Source: Lotus japonicus (taxonomy: Eukaryota > Streptophyta > Magnoliopsida > Fabales > Fabaceae). From it: a stretch of DNA of 64,000 nucleotides. The notes beneath the pieces are model-generated. The model made no database searches and had not been told where the DNA came from. It saw only the letters and a list, made by a program, of their open reading frames with translations. Position 1 is the first letter of the stretch, and each line of letters opens with the position of its first letter. Below are positions 23,843-34,093 of this stretch, in pieces. Position numbers and translations under genes: made by a program. The DNA lies in assembly GCF_012489685.1 (NCBI RefSeq), contig NC_080043.1, forward strand, positions 45,833,127-45,897,126, read 5' to 3'.

Positions 23843-24647
23843 GCAAGTTGTTTTCCTTTCTCAGCATTCCCTGATGATTTGCCCTTGAGTGCCTTGCAAT
23901 CAATGGAGAAATGTCCCGGTTGGTTGCAATTGAAGCATAGACTTCCCTTGATCTTGCACCTACTTGCATAGTGCCTGATTTCCCCACAGTTGAAGCATAG
24001 AGGTTCCCCATCTGGACACTTGTTATTATAGTGCCCCACTTTCCTGCACCTGTAACACGTCACTGTTTTTCCCGAAGTCTTGTTTCCTGTCCCTCCGGTA
24101 GCATCATTCCCTTTCATCTTACTGTCAGACGTTCCCCCCTGGAGTGTCTTGCAGTTCACAGCTAGATGCCCCTTTCGGTTACACTTGAAGCATCTCCGTC
24201 CAATCGCAAAGCACTTGTTAGCAAAATGCCCAAACTTTTCGCAACGAAAACATGTCACACTTTGTCACCAACTGGCTTCCCTCCAGTATCAGCAGTCGTT
24301 GGTTTGTACACTCTTGAGATAAGATCTCTTCCCTCGGAACGCTGATACGGTCCCCACTGATGGTAGCTCTCCATTCCGTTGTAGCCTTGGGAACCTGACC
24401 TCATTGGTCCCCCAGCTACTGTTCGGTTCATTCCTCTTTGTTGATACATTGCCGTCGCCATCAGTCGTTGGTGATGCTCACATGCAGCCTCTTCAGCGCG
24501 TATGTAAGCGTCTTCCGCAGCCTGGTTCATCATTGCCTCGATCAGTGTAGCTATTGCCTCCGCCATCCAGTTAGGGTCCACCATCCTATATCTCATCAAA
24601 CGTCCAATTAGTACTAACCATAAGGTAGCACTAGACAAACCATTCAA
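23843..24647 (-). pseudogene. Element B gag remnant with five zinc knuckles
   Basis: Minus-strand reading from about 24647 downward. It has the same Ala/Glu-rich N-terminus as A1 and A2 (MAEAIATLIEAMMNQAAEDAY), a frame change near 24255, then knuckles CFRCEKFGHF, CFKCNRKGHL, CYRCRKVGHY, CFNCGEIRHY and CFNCNQPGH. That is five knuckles, one more than A1 or A2. The reading is cut at 23843 by the SIRE insertion and resumes at 11720. As in A1 and A2, no capsid domain precedes the knuckles, so the loss of capsid is older than the split between B and the A copies. Confidence 0.8.
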
Positions 24648-24779
24648 TATGATTTAAGTAGTAACGCAAATAATTAGAGCAAAAATCGCTCTACAGACAA
24701 TCAATTTTCACTCTTTGCAGAGTCACACAACCTAGCACAGAAGACCTATTCCCCAAAGACTCCCAAAAGACTCGACTAA

Positions 24780-24791
24780 GCTCTGATACCA
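24780..24791 (-). other. Element B primer-binding site
   Basis: The minus strand reads TGGTATCAGAGC three bases inside the LTR that starts at 24795, the same type and spacing as in A1 and A2. Confidence 0.88.
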
Positions 24792-24794
24792 CAA

Positions 24795-27700
24795 TGTAAC
24801 ACCCCGATTTCCGGGTGTCACTTTAGTAACACAAAAATAAACTTTACGCGAAAAACAGGTATTTTTTTTCGTTTGATTCCTTTTAATTAAAGCGTTAGAA
24901 AATAAAGACATAACCCAGCAAACTAAACTAACCGATGTACAACATATATAAACATGTACAGCCTCAGCTGCCCTCCCACGTCACGCTCACTCGCAGTGAC
25001 TCCAAAGTAGTGTGCCCGTAGGCAAATATATACAGATCCAGAAGTGTGAGTGAGAAAGTTATAATTACAATCCACTAGGAGAAAGTCGGCCTCAAAATGG
25101 CCTAGGCAAAGACCCCTATGGTCCGACTGACTCACTGAGATCCCTCAGTAAGAGAACCACACAAAAAGTCGGCCTCAAAATGGCCTAGGCAAAGACCCCT
25201 ATGGTCACAAAAGCAAAACGAATCAGAGCTCTACACAAAATATGACGCCTGCCTAAACCTACCCTCCTAGTACTAAGTCCACAACGAATTGAAGTTGGCA
25301 AGTTGAAGCTCAGCTCCATGCGTCGTAAAACTCCCTTCGTCAGACGTCCACGCTCGTCAGTCCGGTCCTCCATGACCCTTCCCTGGTACGTCGCCCGATG
25401 ACCCACAAGATAGATCACCCAAGCGGTGGGGGCATGTCGGTCAACCAACTCAAACCTGATCCCCCCGAGGGAGAGACCATCGAAACCCAATCCGTCGTCG
25501 ACGTCTGGCAGCAGGCCGACCGCCCAAACACAAACATGAAACCAAAGCCAAGGCGCTACGGTCAACTCACGGAATAAAGTAAGTATACATACAACATGTG
25601 ATTGGGGAATATATAAATATACTCCTAGCATGTTATCGGCTCTAACAATAATTCAGTAATGCAAACAGCACACAATTCCAGCCAGGGTGAATGTATGCGT
25701 GAAATGCAATTCAATATGATCCGGATAGTTGTTTGGGATGGGCACCATCGAGTCAGTCCTAACACCGGCCTAGTGTTTAACCATTTCCGCTCGGGTGTCG
25801 CTTACAAACCCATGCATAGTCGGATCAGCCCCAACCATCAAAGGTTGTGCCACTCTACCCGCTATGCCGAAGATACACCCAGGTTTTCTTCGATGAAGGC
25901 GATTCCCCAACCTTCGTGAAGCATTTCCGTTCTTCACCGTTCGTGAAGCATTCCCGTTCTTTACCGAGGCCCAATCTTTCGATCGTACAAACCCCGAATG
26001 ATGCATGATGCAATATGGTTAGCCAAACATCGAATCGTCCTCACAACACAAGTGTTTAGCTTAAAACCCAATTTCAAAACCCAGGAGTTTAGTGTCGGTC
26101 AATACAACACAACTCCGACAACAGGAGTACTAAAGTACTCAGTGACTTTCAATCATCACCGTGGCTCACCCCCCTATGGTTTATTCGTTAATGAAAACAT
26201 TTCAAATTGGATTAGTCAAGTTATGAGTTTATTTCTCGAAGTCTAAGTTTCCTAAAGTCTTTAGTTTCCAAGATTCTATTCATTCTAAGTTTGCCAAAAT
26301 CCCACCAAATGTAACCCCCGGGGAAAGTCTAAGTATATAAACGATAGCTAAGTCTCAAACCTTGAGTTTGGACTTGCCTAGGGTTGTTAATCCAACCCGA
26401 AAAATCAAAAGGAATCAATTCAGTGATTCTTCGCTCTGAAGTCGCGTCAAAACGCACAATTCAATAACATCTGAATACCATAAGTTATGGAAAACATCAT
26501 AACATTAATTCATCATCATAATCAATATCAAAGTAAAGCATAAGTCGAATTTATCGACGCCTATCATGCAATCTTCGCTAATATGTAAGTTGCCCTAACC
26601 TCGAGTTGCTCCAGTCTCGTGGTCTAGGTTTCCTTCACACAATTGCTCTGAGAAACCCAAGGTTCCTTCAACTGAACCTCGGAGAAAACAAAGCAGAAAT
26701 CCAAACAAAATCGATTAGCTCGATCACAATACAACTCATTAACGATAGACAAAGCATTGAAGCTTCAGAATACAACAATCGAGAACGAAAAGACAAGTTT
26801 TCGAAAACGAAAAACTCCCCCCCCCCCACACTAACATGCTCTCGGCCAAAAGAGGAAAAGAGCTCCGGCTCTTTTACTTCGATCTAGTCTAATTACAAGG
26901 TAGTTTTAGGGTAAAACTAGAGTAAAGAAACTGTCGGAAAAATTTTCGGACGATCGGATCGAATTACGGCTATTTAGGAGTGTTTTGGTCCAAAATAAAA
27001 GATCAAAAACTCAAAGTTAAAACTTCGGAAAACAAATTTGACAGCGATGTTCCTAACAATATTTGTAGCAACTAATCCTAAAGGCACGAAGTCGGATTGC
27101 GACTTTTCGACATTAAAGTTTCGAAATGTGCGCAAAAAGGGTTTTGAATCAGTTTTTCAGATCCTTGACAACTCGATCAAAATCGGCGAATATCGGCGAA
27201 TGTTCTAAGCTCTTGGGCAAGTACAGAAGTTATCCCAAGCGAAAAATCAAGAAAAACGGATAGTTTTACGAAAAGCTCGAAACTTTGAGCACAGAAAGAG
27301 ATATAGAAACGCAGTGGAAACAATGATCAGAGGTAAGAATCAAGCTAGTTACCTCGATACCTTGAAGTAGGGACAAACAGCTCGAAGATCGGTCAAGTTT
27401 CGGCCAAAATCTTCCTTCCTCCTTTCTCTCCTTGCTCGCAGCCTCCTTGGAAGAAAATGTGAGATATTTTGAATTTTTCAACTATTTATAGGAAGGTGAA
27501 ATCGCGGGAAAATGAAAATTTCGCGATTCCGATTTTTGCAGCACGTTCAGCAGTGAATTCTAAGAGAGATTCTGGCGATAGAATTCTAGAACTCAACAAA
27601 TCTCTATAATTAGGGAAAAACGATCTCTAAAACCCCAAAAGCGGTGTAAGTTAATCTGTCCCGAAAAACTACTTTTTGCTGTGAAGGTCAGACGACAAAA

Positions 27701-28180
27701 CTTCATTCTGAAGAAAGATTGGAAACATCGAAACAAATCTGGCTACGCGGATGGAAACTTCGTTAAAAGCTCCGAATAGAAAAAGTCTTCATCCAGTGAT
27801 CGAATTTAGGGTTTTGAAGCAAAGAAATTAGCGTCGTCGGACTTCCGAGAAGTGAATACTATCGTGCGTACAGTCCAGGGTTCCGAAATGAAACACTGGT
27901 CGAAGGAAAAATAAAGAGAACTTCTTATTTTCCCAAGGATTTGAAATCTCACTTAAACGTTGCTTTAAAAGCGAAATTAGCCTATTCTGGACAGTCTCGC
28001 CATAAGGCAGGTGTGCAGACGACTCGCACTAACTCCTAAAACAACTATGAAACATTTCTCAAGCAATTCCTGAACTTTCGTCTTCATTAATATTTCCCAA
28101 ACATCAAACTCCTGTCACGCTTACATTGATTCTACGCGTGAGTCGGAAATTAAACTTGTTCTGTAAATCCAGGTCTTACA
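24795..28180 (-). repeat. Element B 5' LTR (3386 bp)
   Basis: Begins TGTAACACCCCGATTT and ends AGGTCTTACA. It is clearly related to the A-family LTRs (shared words such as CACCATCGAGTCAG and CCTAACACCGGCC, and the same layout) but much diverged. It holds a 41-base direct repeat (25085-25125 and 25167-25207) and a 27-base tandem duplication near 25913-25965 containing CGTGAAGCATT. A TATA-like CCTATAAATAG lies on the minus strand near 27482-27491. The partner LTR must lie left of the window. Confidence 0.85.
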
Positions 28181-28281
28181 TGTCTACCCATTTAATGTGA
28201 TTTCCGAGCCTCTAGAAAATTAATTTCATGACCACCAGTTCTAAAATTACACTAGGAATTAAAATAATGACTTTTTATTAT
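28181..28281. other. Older flanking DNA between element B and the MULE-like element
   Basis: One hundred bases with no recognisable feature. Its last eight bases, TTTATTAT, recur directly after 60140 and are the proposed target duplication of the large element to the right. Confidence 0.5.
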
Positions 28282-28499
28282 GGGCAAGCTTAAATATGTT
28301 GTTCCTGTTGTAAACAACAGTCATGCCCCCCTTTTACTGCCAATTAAAATATGCAAATGTAATAGGCTTCCATGTCATCGGGTAGCTTAGTAAGTCTTGT
28401 ATTTCACATTTTGGTCCCTTTCTTCTTAAAATTTCACTTTATCCCCCAACTAATAATACTATTTTATTTTGTTTTTTTTTTTTGAATTTTGAAATATCT

Positions 28500-29452
28500 T
28501 ATTTAATTATCACAATCATCTTTTCTCTTTCTCTCAATCTCACGACTCTCTCAAGCCAGCCATCATCACTTCACCACCACCGATTCCTCTTTTTCCTAAC
28601 CCAAAACTGAGCCACCACTGTCATCTCCTCCTCTGTTTTCCGGCGAGCCTCCACTACCTGTGAATGGCTTTTGCGGCCAACTCCCTTCACTTTCGAGAAA
28701 ACCAACGACACAACGATGACCCTCGCCGTGTTTAGGAGAAGACCCAATGCTCAATTCTGCTCCGGCCAAATCGCCGCCGGAGGCTTTTCCCGGCGAATCT
28801 ACGACGACCTCCTTTTTTAGAAAGGAAGTCCTTTCTTGAAGATCTTTTTCCCCTCTCTTCGGATCCGCGGTCAAAACAAAGAAAGGAGGAATTTTTCCAT
28901 CATGTATGCCGTCTAATAGCTCATAATGGTATCTGGAACAGAGGCAGAAATGGGCACTGTTGATTTTCATAGTTAATTGTTGATAGATTGTGTTTTGAGT
29001 TCTGATTTCGATTGGGGCCAAAAGTCATGTGAGTCGGGTTCTGCTAGGGTTTCACCACCCATAGCAGCCACTGCAGTGACGGCGCGGTTGCTAGGGTGAG
29101 GGGGTACGGCGGCTGGGCTCAAGCAAACAGGTACGACGATGGAGTAAGGCCTGGCTTATGGCGATGGCGACGAAGAAGATGCGATGACAGGGTTCAAGCA
29201 CGCGGCTTTCAGAGCTCGATGATGGGAAGATGGCTAGAGACTTTCAGGCTTCAGAGAGCAGGGATGGCGTTCCGTTCACAGGTTCGTTAACAGAGTTCAG
29301 GGAAGAGCGTCTCCGGTAGGCCTTGCTCCTTGATTCTCTGTGTGTTGTTGTTTTACCTTCTGAGGATGTTCAAGATCAGGAGGATTGCGTTTTGGATGAG
29401 TGAAGGTGAAGTATAATATATTTTGTTAACGAATGGATAACAAATAAATTAA
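28500..29452. other. Subterminal region of the MULE-like element
   Basis: CT-rich, then GC-rich DNA full of CACCACC, GCCGCCGG and GGCGACG words, resembling leader/first-exon sequence, but without a coding frame I can support. The 141-codon minus frame at 28596-29021 has no family features. The similar GC-rich composition at 59460-59870 suggests these are the two inner ends of one element. Confidence 0.35.
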
Positions 29453-29532
29453 AGTTGGATAGCTTATTGGTAAGTACCTTCCTTTATTTGCGTTGTGACA
29501 CGAGTTCGAATCCCGTAGTGGTACTTTTTTTT
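29453..29532 (+). other. tRNA-like sequence with oligo-T end
   Basis: TAGCTTATTGGTAAG resembles a tRNA A box. ACGAGTTCGAATCCCGT resembles the T arm and B box, with four of five stem pairs possible. A run of eight T follows at 29525-29532. The spacing is tRNA-like. This could be a SINE head or a degenerate tRNA-derived sequence; it is not a functional tRNA by eye. Confidence 0.45.
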
Positions 29533-29595
29533 GTATTGTTATAAATAAATAATAATACTTTGGTTCAATGAGGGCAGCAGTTAGAAAAATAAAAA

Positions 29596-29670
29596 CCTAT
29601 GTTCAGGTCAGGATTCGAACACAGGACATCTAATGCAACTGTAAATTCGCATACCACTAGGCTACATAAT
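29596..29670 (-). other. tRNA-like sequence with oligo-T end
   Basis: The minus strand reads AGCCTAGTGGTATGCG (A-box-like), then GTGTTCGAATCCTG (B-box-like), then T-rich sequence (A-runs at 29585-29595 on the plus strand). The T-arm stem is weak. Confidence 0.42.
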
Positions 29671-29744
29671 AATATGAGGACAATTTTTGCGTTATTATAT
29701 ATTTTTTAGAATTAGCTACTTTTATAATACATGACAACTAAGAC

Positions 29745-30355
29745 CTCCATAGATATAGTACGATTAAGAAAAGTGCAACCCTCGTTTAAGATCTTAATCG
29801 ATATAAAGCGATGACTCTGTGTTCTATAGGGCAATCTTGTCTTAGACCTATTTCGATATATAGCAATGACTATAAGTGTCATAGAGAAACTAAAACCTCC
29901 ATCGATATAGTACGATTAAGAAAAGTGAAAACCTCGATTAAGACCTCAATCGATATAAAGCGATGACTCTATCTTCTGTAGGCAAATACTAGACTAAGTC
30001 CTTAATCAATCTAATCGCGATCACTCCAAGTGCTATAGGGAAACCATCGACAAAGTCTTTTAAAGTTTAACCCTAGACTAAGTCCTTAATCAATCTAAAG
30101 CGACCACTCCAAGTGCTATTTGGAAACCCTCGAAGGAGTCTTACAAAGGTCAACCCTAGATTAAGTCCTTAATCAATCTAAAGCGATCACTCTGAGTGTT
30201 ATAATGCAACCCTCGACGAAGTCTTAATCCATCTAAAGTGTTCTCTACCAAGTGTTATAGGTCAATCCTCGACTAAGTCTTTAATCGATATATTTTGATC
30301 ATGAAAAGTACTCGACTAAGTCCTTAATCGATATATTTTGATCATGAAAAGTACT
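29745..30355. repeat. Degenerate minisatellite, block 1 (unit about 50-60 bp)
   Basis: About ten diverged copies of a unit with the words CCCTCGACTAAGTCC, TTAATCGATATAAAGCGAT and ACTCCAAGTGCTATAGG. The last two copies (30300-30355) are almost perfect 43-base repeats ending ATCATGAAAAGTACT. No coding frame. Confidence 0.8.
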
Positions 30356-30445
30356 ACAAGAAAAATCATGTTAAATATCCATTTAATATGCTTAACGGTA
30401 ACTTAACACTAATATATATTAATAAGCCAAACATATCGATCAAAT

Positions 30446-30502
30446 CTTGTTGGCCTAGTGGTAACTCTTCTCTCTCCTTCGATTCCTCCTAGCGTAATTT
30501 TT
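30446..30502 (+). other. Short tRNA-like sequence with oligo-T end
   Basis: TTGGCCTAGTGGTAAC resembles an A box, CCTTCGATTCCTCC a degenerate B box, and a T5 run follows at 30498-30502. A possible mate on the minus strand lies at 30525-30570 with CTTCGATTCC and a T8 run. Weak on its own. Confidence 0.3.
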
Positions 30503-30679
30503 GTTTAAATTATAGCAAATGTTAAAAAATACAAAAAAAATAGCTCTAGGTTGGAATCGAAGTCAGGACATCACACACAAAGACTTATTTTAAATAAAAT
30601 ATTCGTGATATATAGTTTAAGTAAAGTTGAGGTGAGTAACATTATATTTCTTAAAATTTGTTACTTTTATCATATTTCA

Positions 30680-31150
30680 GTGTTATAATGCAAGTTTTAT
30701 GGGTCAACCCTAGACCATGCCCTTTAACACTATAAAGGGACCACTACCAAGTCCTATAGGTTAACACTAGACATAGTTCTTAATCGATATAAATTTCTAT
30801 AGGTCAACCATCGACAAAGTCCTTAAACCTTATTAAGCGATTATTGCTAATCACTATAGGGTGACCCTTAAAAGATTCAAAGAGATCATTACGAAGTGCT
30901 TTAGGTCAACCATCGACAAAGTCCTTAATCCTTATAAAGGGATCGTTGCTAATCACTATAGGGAAACTCTCGACTATGTACTTAAACAATATAAAGTGAT
31001 CATTGCTAATCACTATAGGTGACCCTTAAACGATTCAAAGCGATCATTACAAAGTGCTTTAGGTCAACCATCGACAAAATCCTTAAACCTTATAAAGCGA
31101 TCAGTGCTAATCACTATAGGTCAACCATCGACAAAGTCCTTGAATGTATT
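30680..31150. repeat. Degenerate minisatellite, block 2
   Basis: The same unit family as block 1, with CAACCATCGACAAAGTCCTTAA, TATAAAGCGATCA and TTGCTAATCACTATAGG recurring seven or eight times. A higher-order period near 165 bases is visible: GTGACCCTTAAA recurs at about 30861 and 31019. Confidence 0.78.
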
Positions 31151-31317
31151 TTTCCAAATGCTGCAATAGACCTATGTTCACTCACTCCAAAAGAGATTGG
31201 TTGAAGGAATGAAGGAATTTTGCTCAAGCTAAGACACTATCCAGGTGGAAAGAGTGAATACTTATAATAGATATAATGGAATTAATTGGCATCAAAACAA
31301 CATAAAATGAAAAAAAA

Positions 31318-31615
31318 AAAACACTGCTAGCTGGACTTGAACCTTGGACCTATAGGTTAAAAATAAGCATGCTACCAATAGGACCCAAATCCTCTAGAGC
31401 CTAAATCGCACATTTATACATTTATTATGATTTTATACACAATAAAATGAATAAAAATGATAAACAGCTATTAAAATGTTGCTTGCTGGACTAGAACCTT
31501 GGACCTATAAGTTAAAAATACATATGCTACCAATGTGACACATATTCTTTTAAGTCTAATTCACACATTTATATATATATTATGATTTTATACACAATAA
31601 AATGAATTAAAATAA
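31318..31615 (-). repeat. Tandem pair of tRNA-like units
   Basis: Two direct copies (31322-31440 and 31481-31612) share, on the minus strand, GGTAGCAT-like A-box sequence, ACCTATAGGTCCAAGGTTC (B-box-like) and a common tail TATGATTTTATACACAAT on the plus strand. On the minus strand the first copy is followed by a T-run (A-run at 31310-31320 on the plus strand). Period about 160 bases. The T-arm stems are poor. Confidence 0.5.
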
Positions 31616-32961
31616 CAATCTAGAAATTGAAATAGGCAGATATTTATACCAAGTAAACCTGCTTGAATAAAACGCAGAAGAAGTAAAATGGCAAAAATAT
31701 TGTTTGGTCACATATGCCCCAACCAAAACAAACTAAGCCCCAACCAAACCAACAAACATGAAATCAAATAAGGTTCAAAATAGCACTAGAGTCATCTGCA
31801 GCAGCTCCAAAAAGCAAAGGAAAAAAACACCCCAGCAGCCAACCAATACCAAAGCCACTCTTCCACTCTCCATTGCCCGCGAGATTTGTGCATAATCCTC
31901 AAGATTCTAACATCCCAATTCATAACCATTGTAACAAATCTTTGGCAGTCCTCTCACCCTTGAACTCAGCAATTAATATGAGGACCCGCAACCCTTTCTA
32001 GCCTCTCCATCAAGTACAGAAATCTGTCTGCAAATCTGCAATAAAAAAACACAAACCAGAATTCCTCCCAGTTGCAGCAACATATGAGCATTCAAAAACA
32101 CAAATCAGATTTCCTTCCAGTTGCAGCAGCACAAATGCAATCAACACATAAACCAGAGTTCCTTCCAACTACCCACTGCCACTCTCATAATTATTGAAAC
32201 AGAACACAGTAAAATTCAGAATCACATATGGCAAAATACCTTTGATTTTTTACCACCCTATGGTTTTTATATGCTTGAGATTTCTTATAGGCACAAATTG
32301 CCTGAGCAAAGTACTCTCCTATTGAAGATCCATTCTTAAAGCAATCAGTATCACATGATGTCAACCTTACTAGTGAAAAGCGACTATGATTTTATGTTTC
32401 CTAAGACACATAGGGATAGCTAAACTGTATTATCATAACACCCAATTTAATAACACATACATACTGACCACCCAATAAACAAGTTCACTTTTAAACAGTT
32501 CATTATGTTCTTTGTCCTCTTTTGGAGAATTCTGAGATTTTAAATGGATCACATAACTTGGTTGTTCCCTTCATGAATAAGGTGAATACTTCCAGAACTA
32601 AAGAGCTAGAGCAACCAGATTGAGAAAACACAGCCACAATGGCGTGAATTCCAGAACCAAAGCCATGCCAATAGCAAAAATAATGTGCTTGTTAATTCTA
32701 GGATTAATTTATTCTAAAATTTAATGAAAACCTCTAAACTTCAATGATATGCGGGGAAAAACTTAGCAGAAACTTAGTGGTGCTAGGAGCATACTGAGTT
32801 TTAAAATGTTTGTAGAATAACACTATTGATATCACCAATTCACAAGCAGAATAGTATAAACTATAATCCAACTTGTTGATATTCTTTGATCTAACAGATG
32901 ATGCATTGTTATATCCGTTAAGCCTTTGAAGCTATACTTTGCTTATTTGGTTATGTGCTTC
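31616..32961. other. Unassigned DNA left of the Tat element
   Basis: A/T-rich sequence with a few internal short repeats (CAGTTGCAGCA near 32070 and 32116). One 93-base stretch (32613-32705) recurs at 59296-59390 on the far side of the Tat element. No coding region is supported. Confidence 0.4.
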
Positions 32962-33237
32962 TGTTCTTGGAACGAACATTAAAGGGAGGGATAGTACCTA
33001 GAGAGTGGAAGAATGTGCTAGAGGGATGAGAGAGAGAGAGTGCTGAATTTCATGTGTTATTTTATCAAATGAGCTAAAAGTCCCTTACAGTTGGTAACTG
33101 CCTCCTATTTATAGAGCTTGGGCACTACCTATTGGGCCAATTGGGCCTCCTAAGTTGAGGCCCAACTTAAGGCCAGGCTCTCGCCCTTGGGCGGGCTGAG
33201 CCCTGGGCGTCGCCCCTCAAGGGACTCGCCCAGTCCA
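32962..33237 (-). repeat. Tat 3' LTR
   Basis: Begins TGTTCTTGGAACGAAC and matches 59013-59287 up to CGCCCAGTCCA. It contains a palindrome-like TTGGGCC...GGCCCAA stretch (33137-33171). Confidence 0.85.
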
Positions 33238-33870
33238 CTAGTCCACAAGACACCGAGCTCGAAGTATGAGAGCTGAGTGTGTCTTTTAAATGCTCTTACA
33301 TGCATTCTATGGTGTGCTGGAATCTAAGCTGCCAACATGGCTTGAGGGAAAAAAGAAGAAAACTACGTCGCCGACATGGCTTAAGCGAAAGGAAACAAGC
33401 ATCTTTAGTCGCCTAGTCCACTGGTCTTGGCGAGCAACCCAAACCGGCAAGTCCACAGGGCGGGAACGATCGCTTTGTACTGACGATTAGTTGGAGTAGG
33501 CGAGCGTCTTTCGTCGGCGGGCTAGGTGGCAGGCGTTAATCGTGTACTGATCATCCAAGTGTTGGCTGGCGATGCCCTTGGCAGGCGGCTAAACTTCATT
33601 GGCGACATGGCTTGTTAGGCGAGGGCGTTCAGTCTTCATGGTGGCGAGGCGTTTGGCGCTTTCCCTTATTTCAAAAAACCTTTCAAATCTCTAACTGCTC
33701 CATGTGATACGTCAGTTTCCCCTTTCTCCGCAACCGTCACCTCACTCCTCATAACTGTCCAATCGTGCGCAGTAACTCCCCATCACACGCGCCCCACTTC
33801 CCAAAAGCCAGAATGACTTCCAACCTTCCACACGCGTCCACCACGCATCACCCTTCCAACTCCTTTCCTT
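33238..33870. other. Tat 3' untranslated region / upstream region of antisense ORF
   Basis: About 630 bases with repeated GGCGAG and ACATGGCTT words and no supported coding frame on either strand. It serves both as the 3' end of the Tat genome and as sequence upstream of the plus-strand ORF. Confidence 0.45.
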
Positions 33871-33874
33871 TGCC

Positions 33875-33882
33875 TATAAAAA
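33875..33882 (+). promoter_or_regulatory. TATA box upstream of the antisense Tat ORF
   Basis: TTGCCTATAAAAACCC on the plus strand, about 212 bases before the ATG at 34094, with CT-rich sequence downstream. A strong GTGAGT donor-like word at 34021 raises the possibility of a leader intron ending just before the ATG. Confidence 0.55.
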
Positions 33883-34093
33883 CCCTTTTTCCCTACAATC
33901 ATCCATTTCCGAAACCTCTCTTTACTTCTCTTATCGCTTACCAAGCTCCCTCTTCCAACTTCCGCTCTGGTGCCGTCGCCTTTCACCCTTTCCGCTACCG
34001 ACTCTTCACATCCTTACCCGGTGAGTCCTTGTTCCCTTATTTCTTCGTCTTATCTCTACTTTTCTTTTCCTTTTCCTCACTTAATTGTCAAAG

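Noticed and set aside
28596..29021. A 141-codon minus-strand frame in the left part of the MULE-like element
   Set aside because: Low-complexity Gly/Ser/Pro-rich translation of GC-rich DNA, with no motif recognised and no support from context.
29453..29532. A functional tRNA gene
   Set aside because: A-box and B-box words are present, but acceptor, D and anticodon stems do not pair convincingly by eye; kept only as tRNA-like.
29745..31150. A CRISPR array
   Set aside because: The repeats are degenerate, directly adjoining and variable in length with no unique spacers, and the genome is a plant's.
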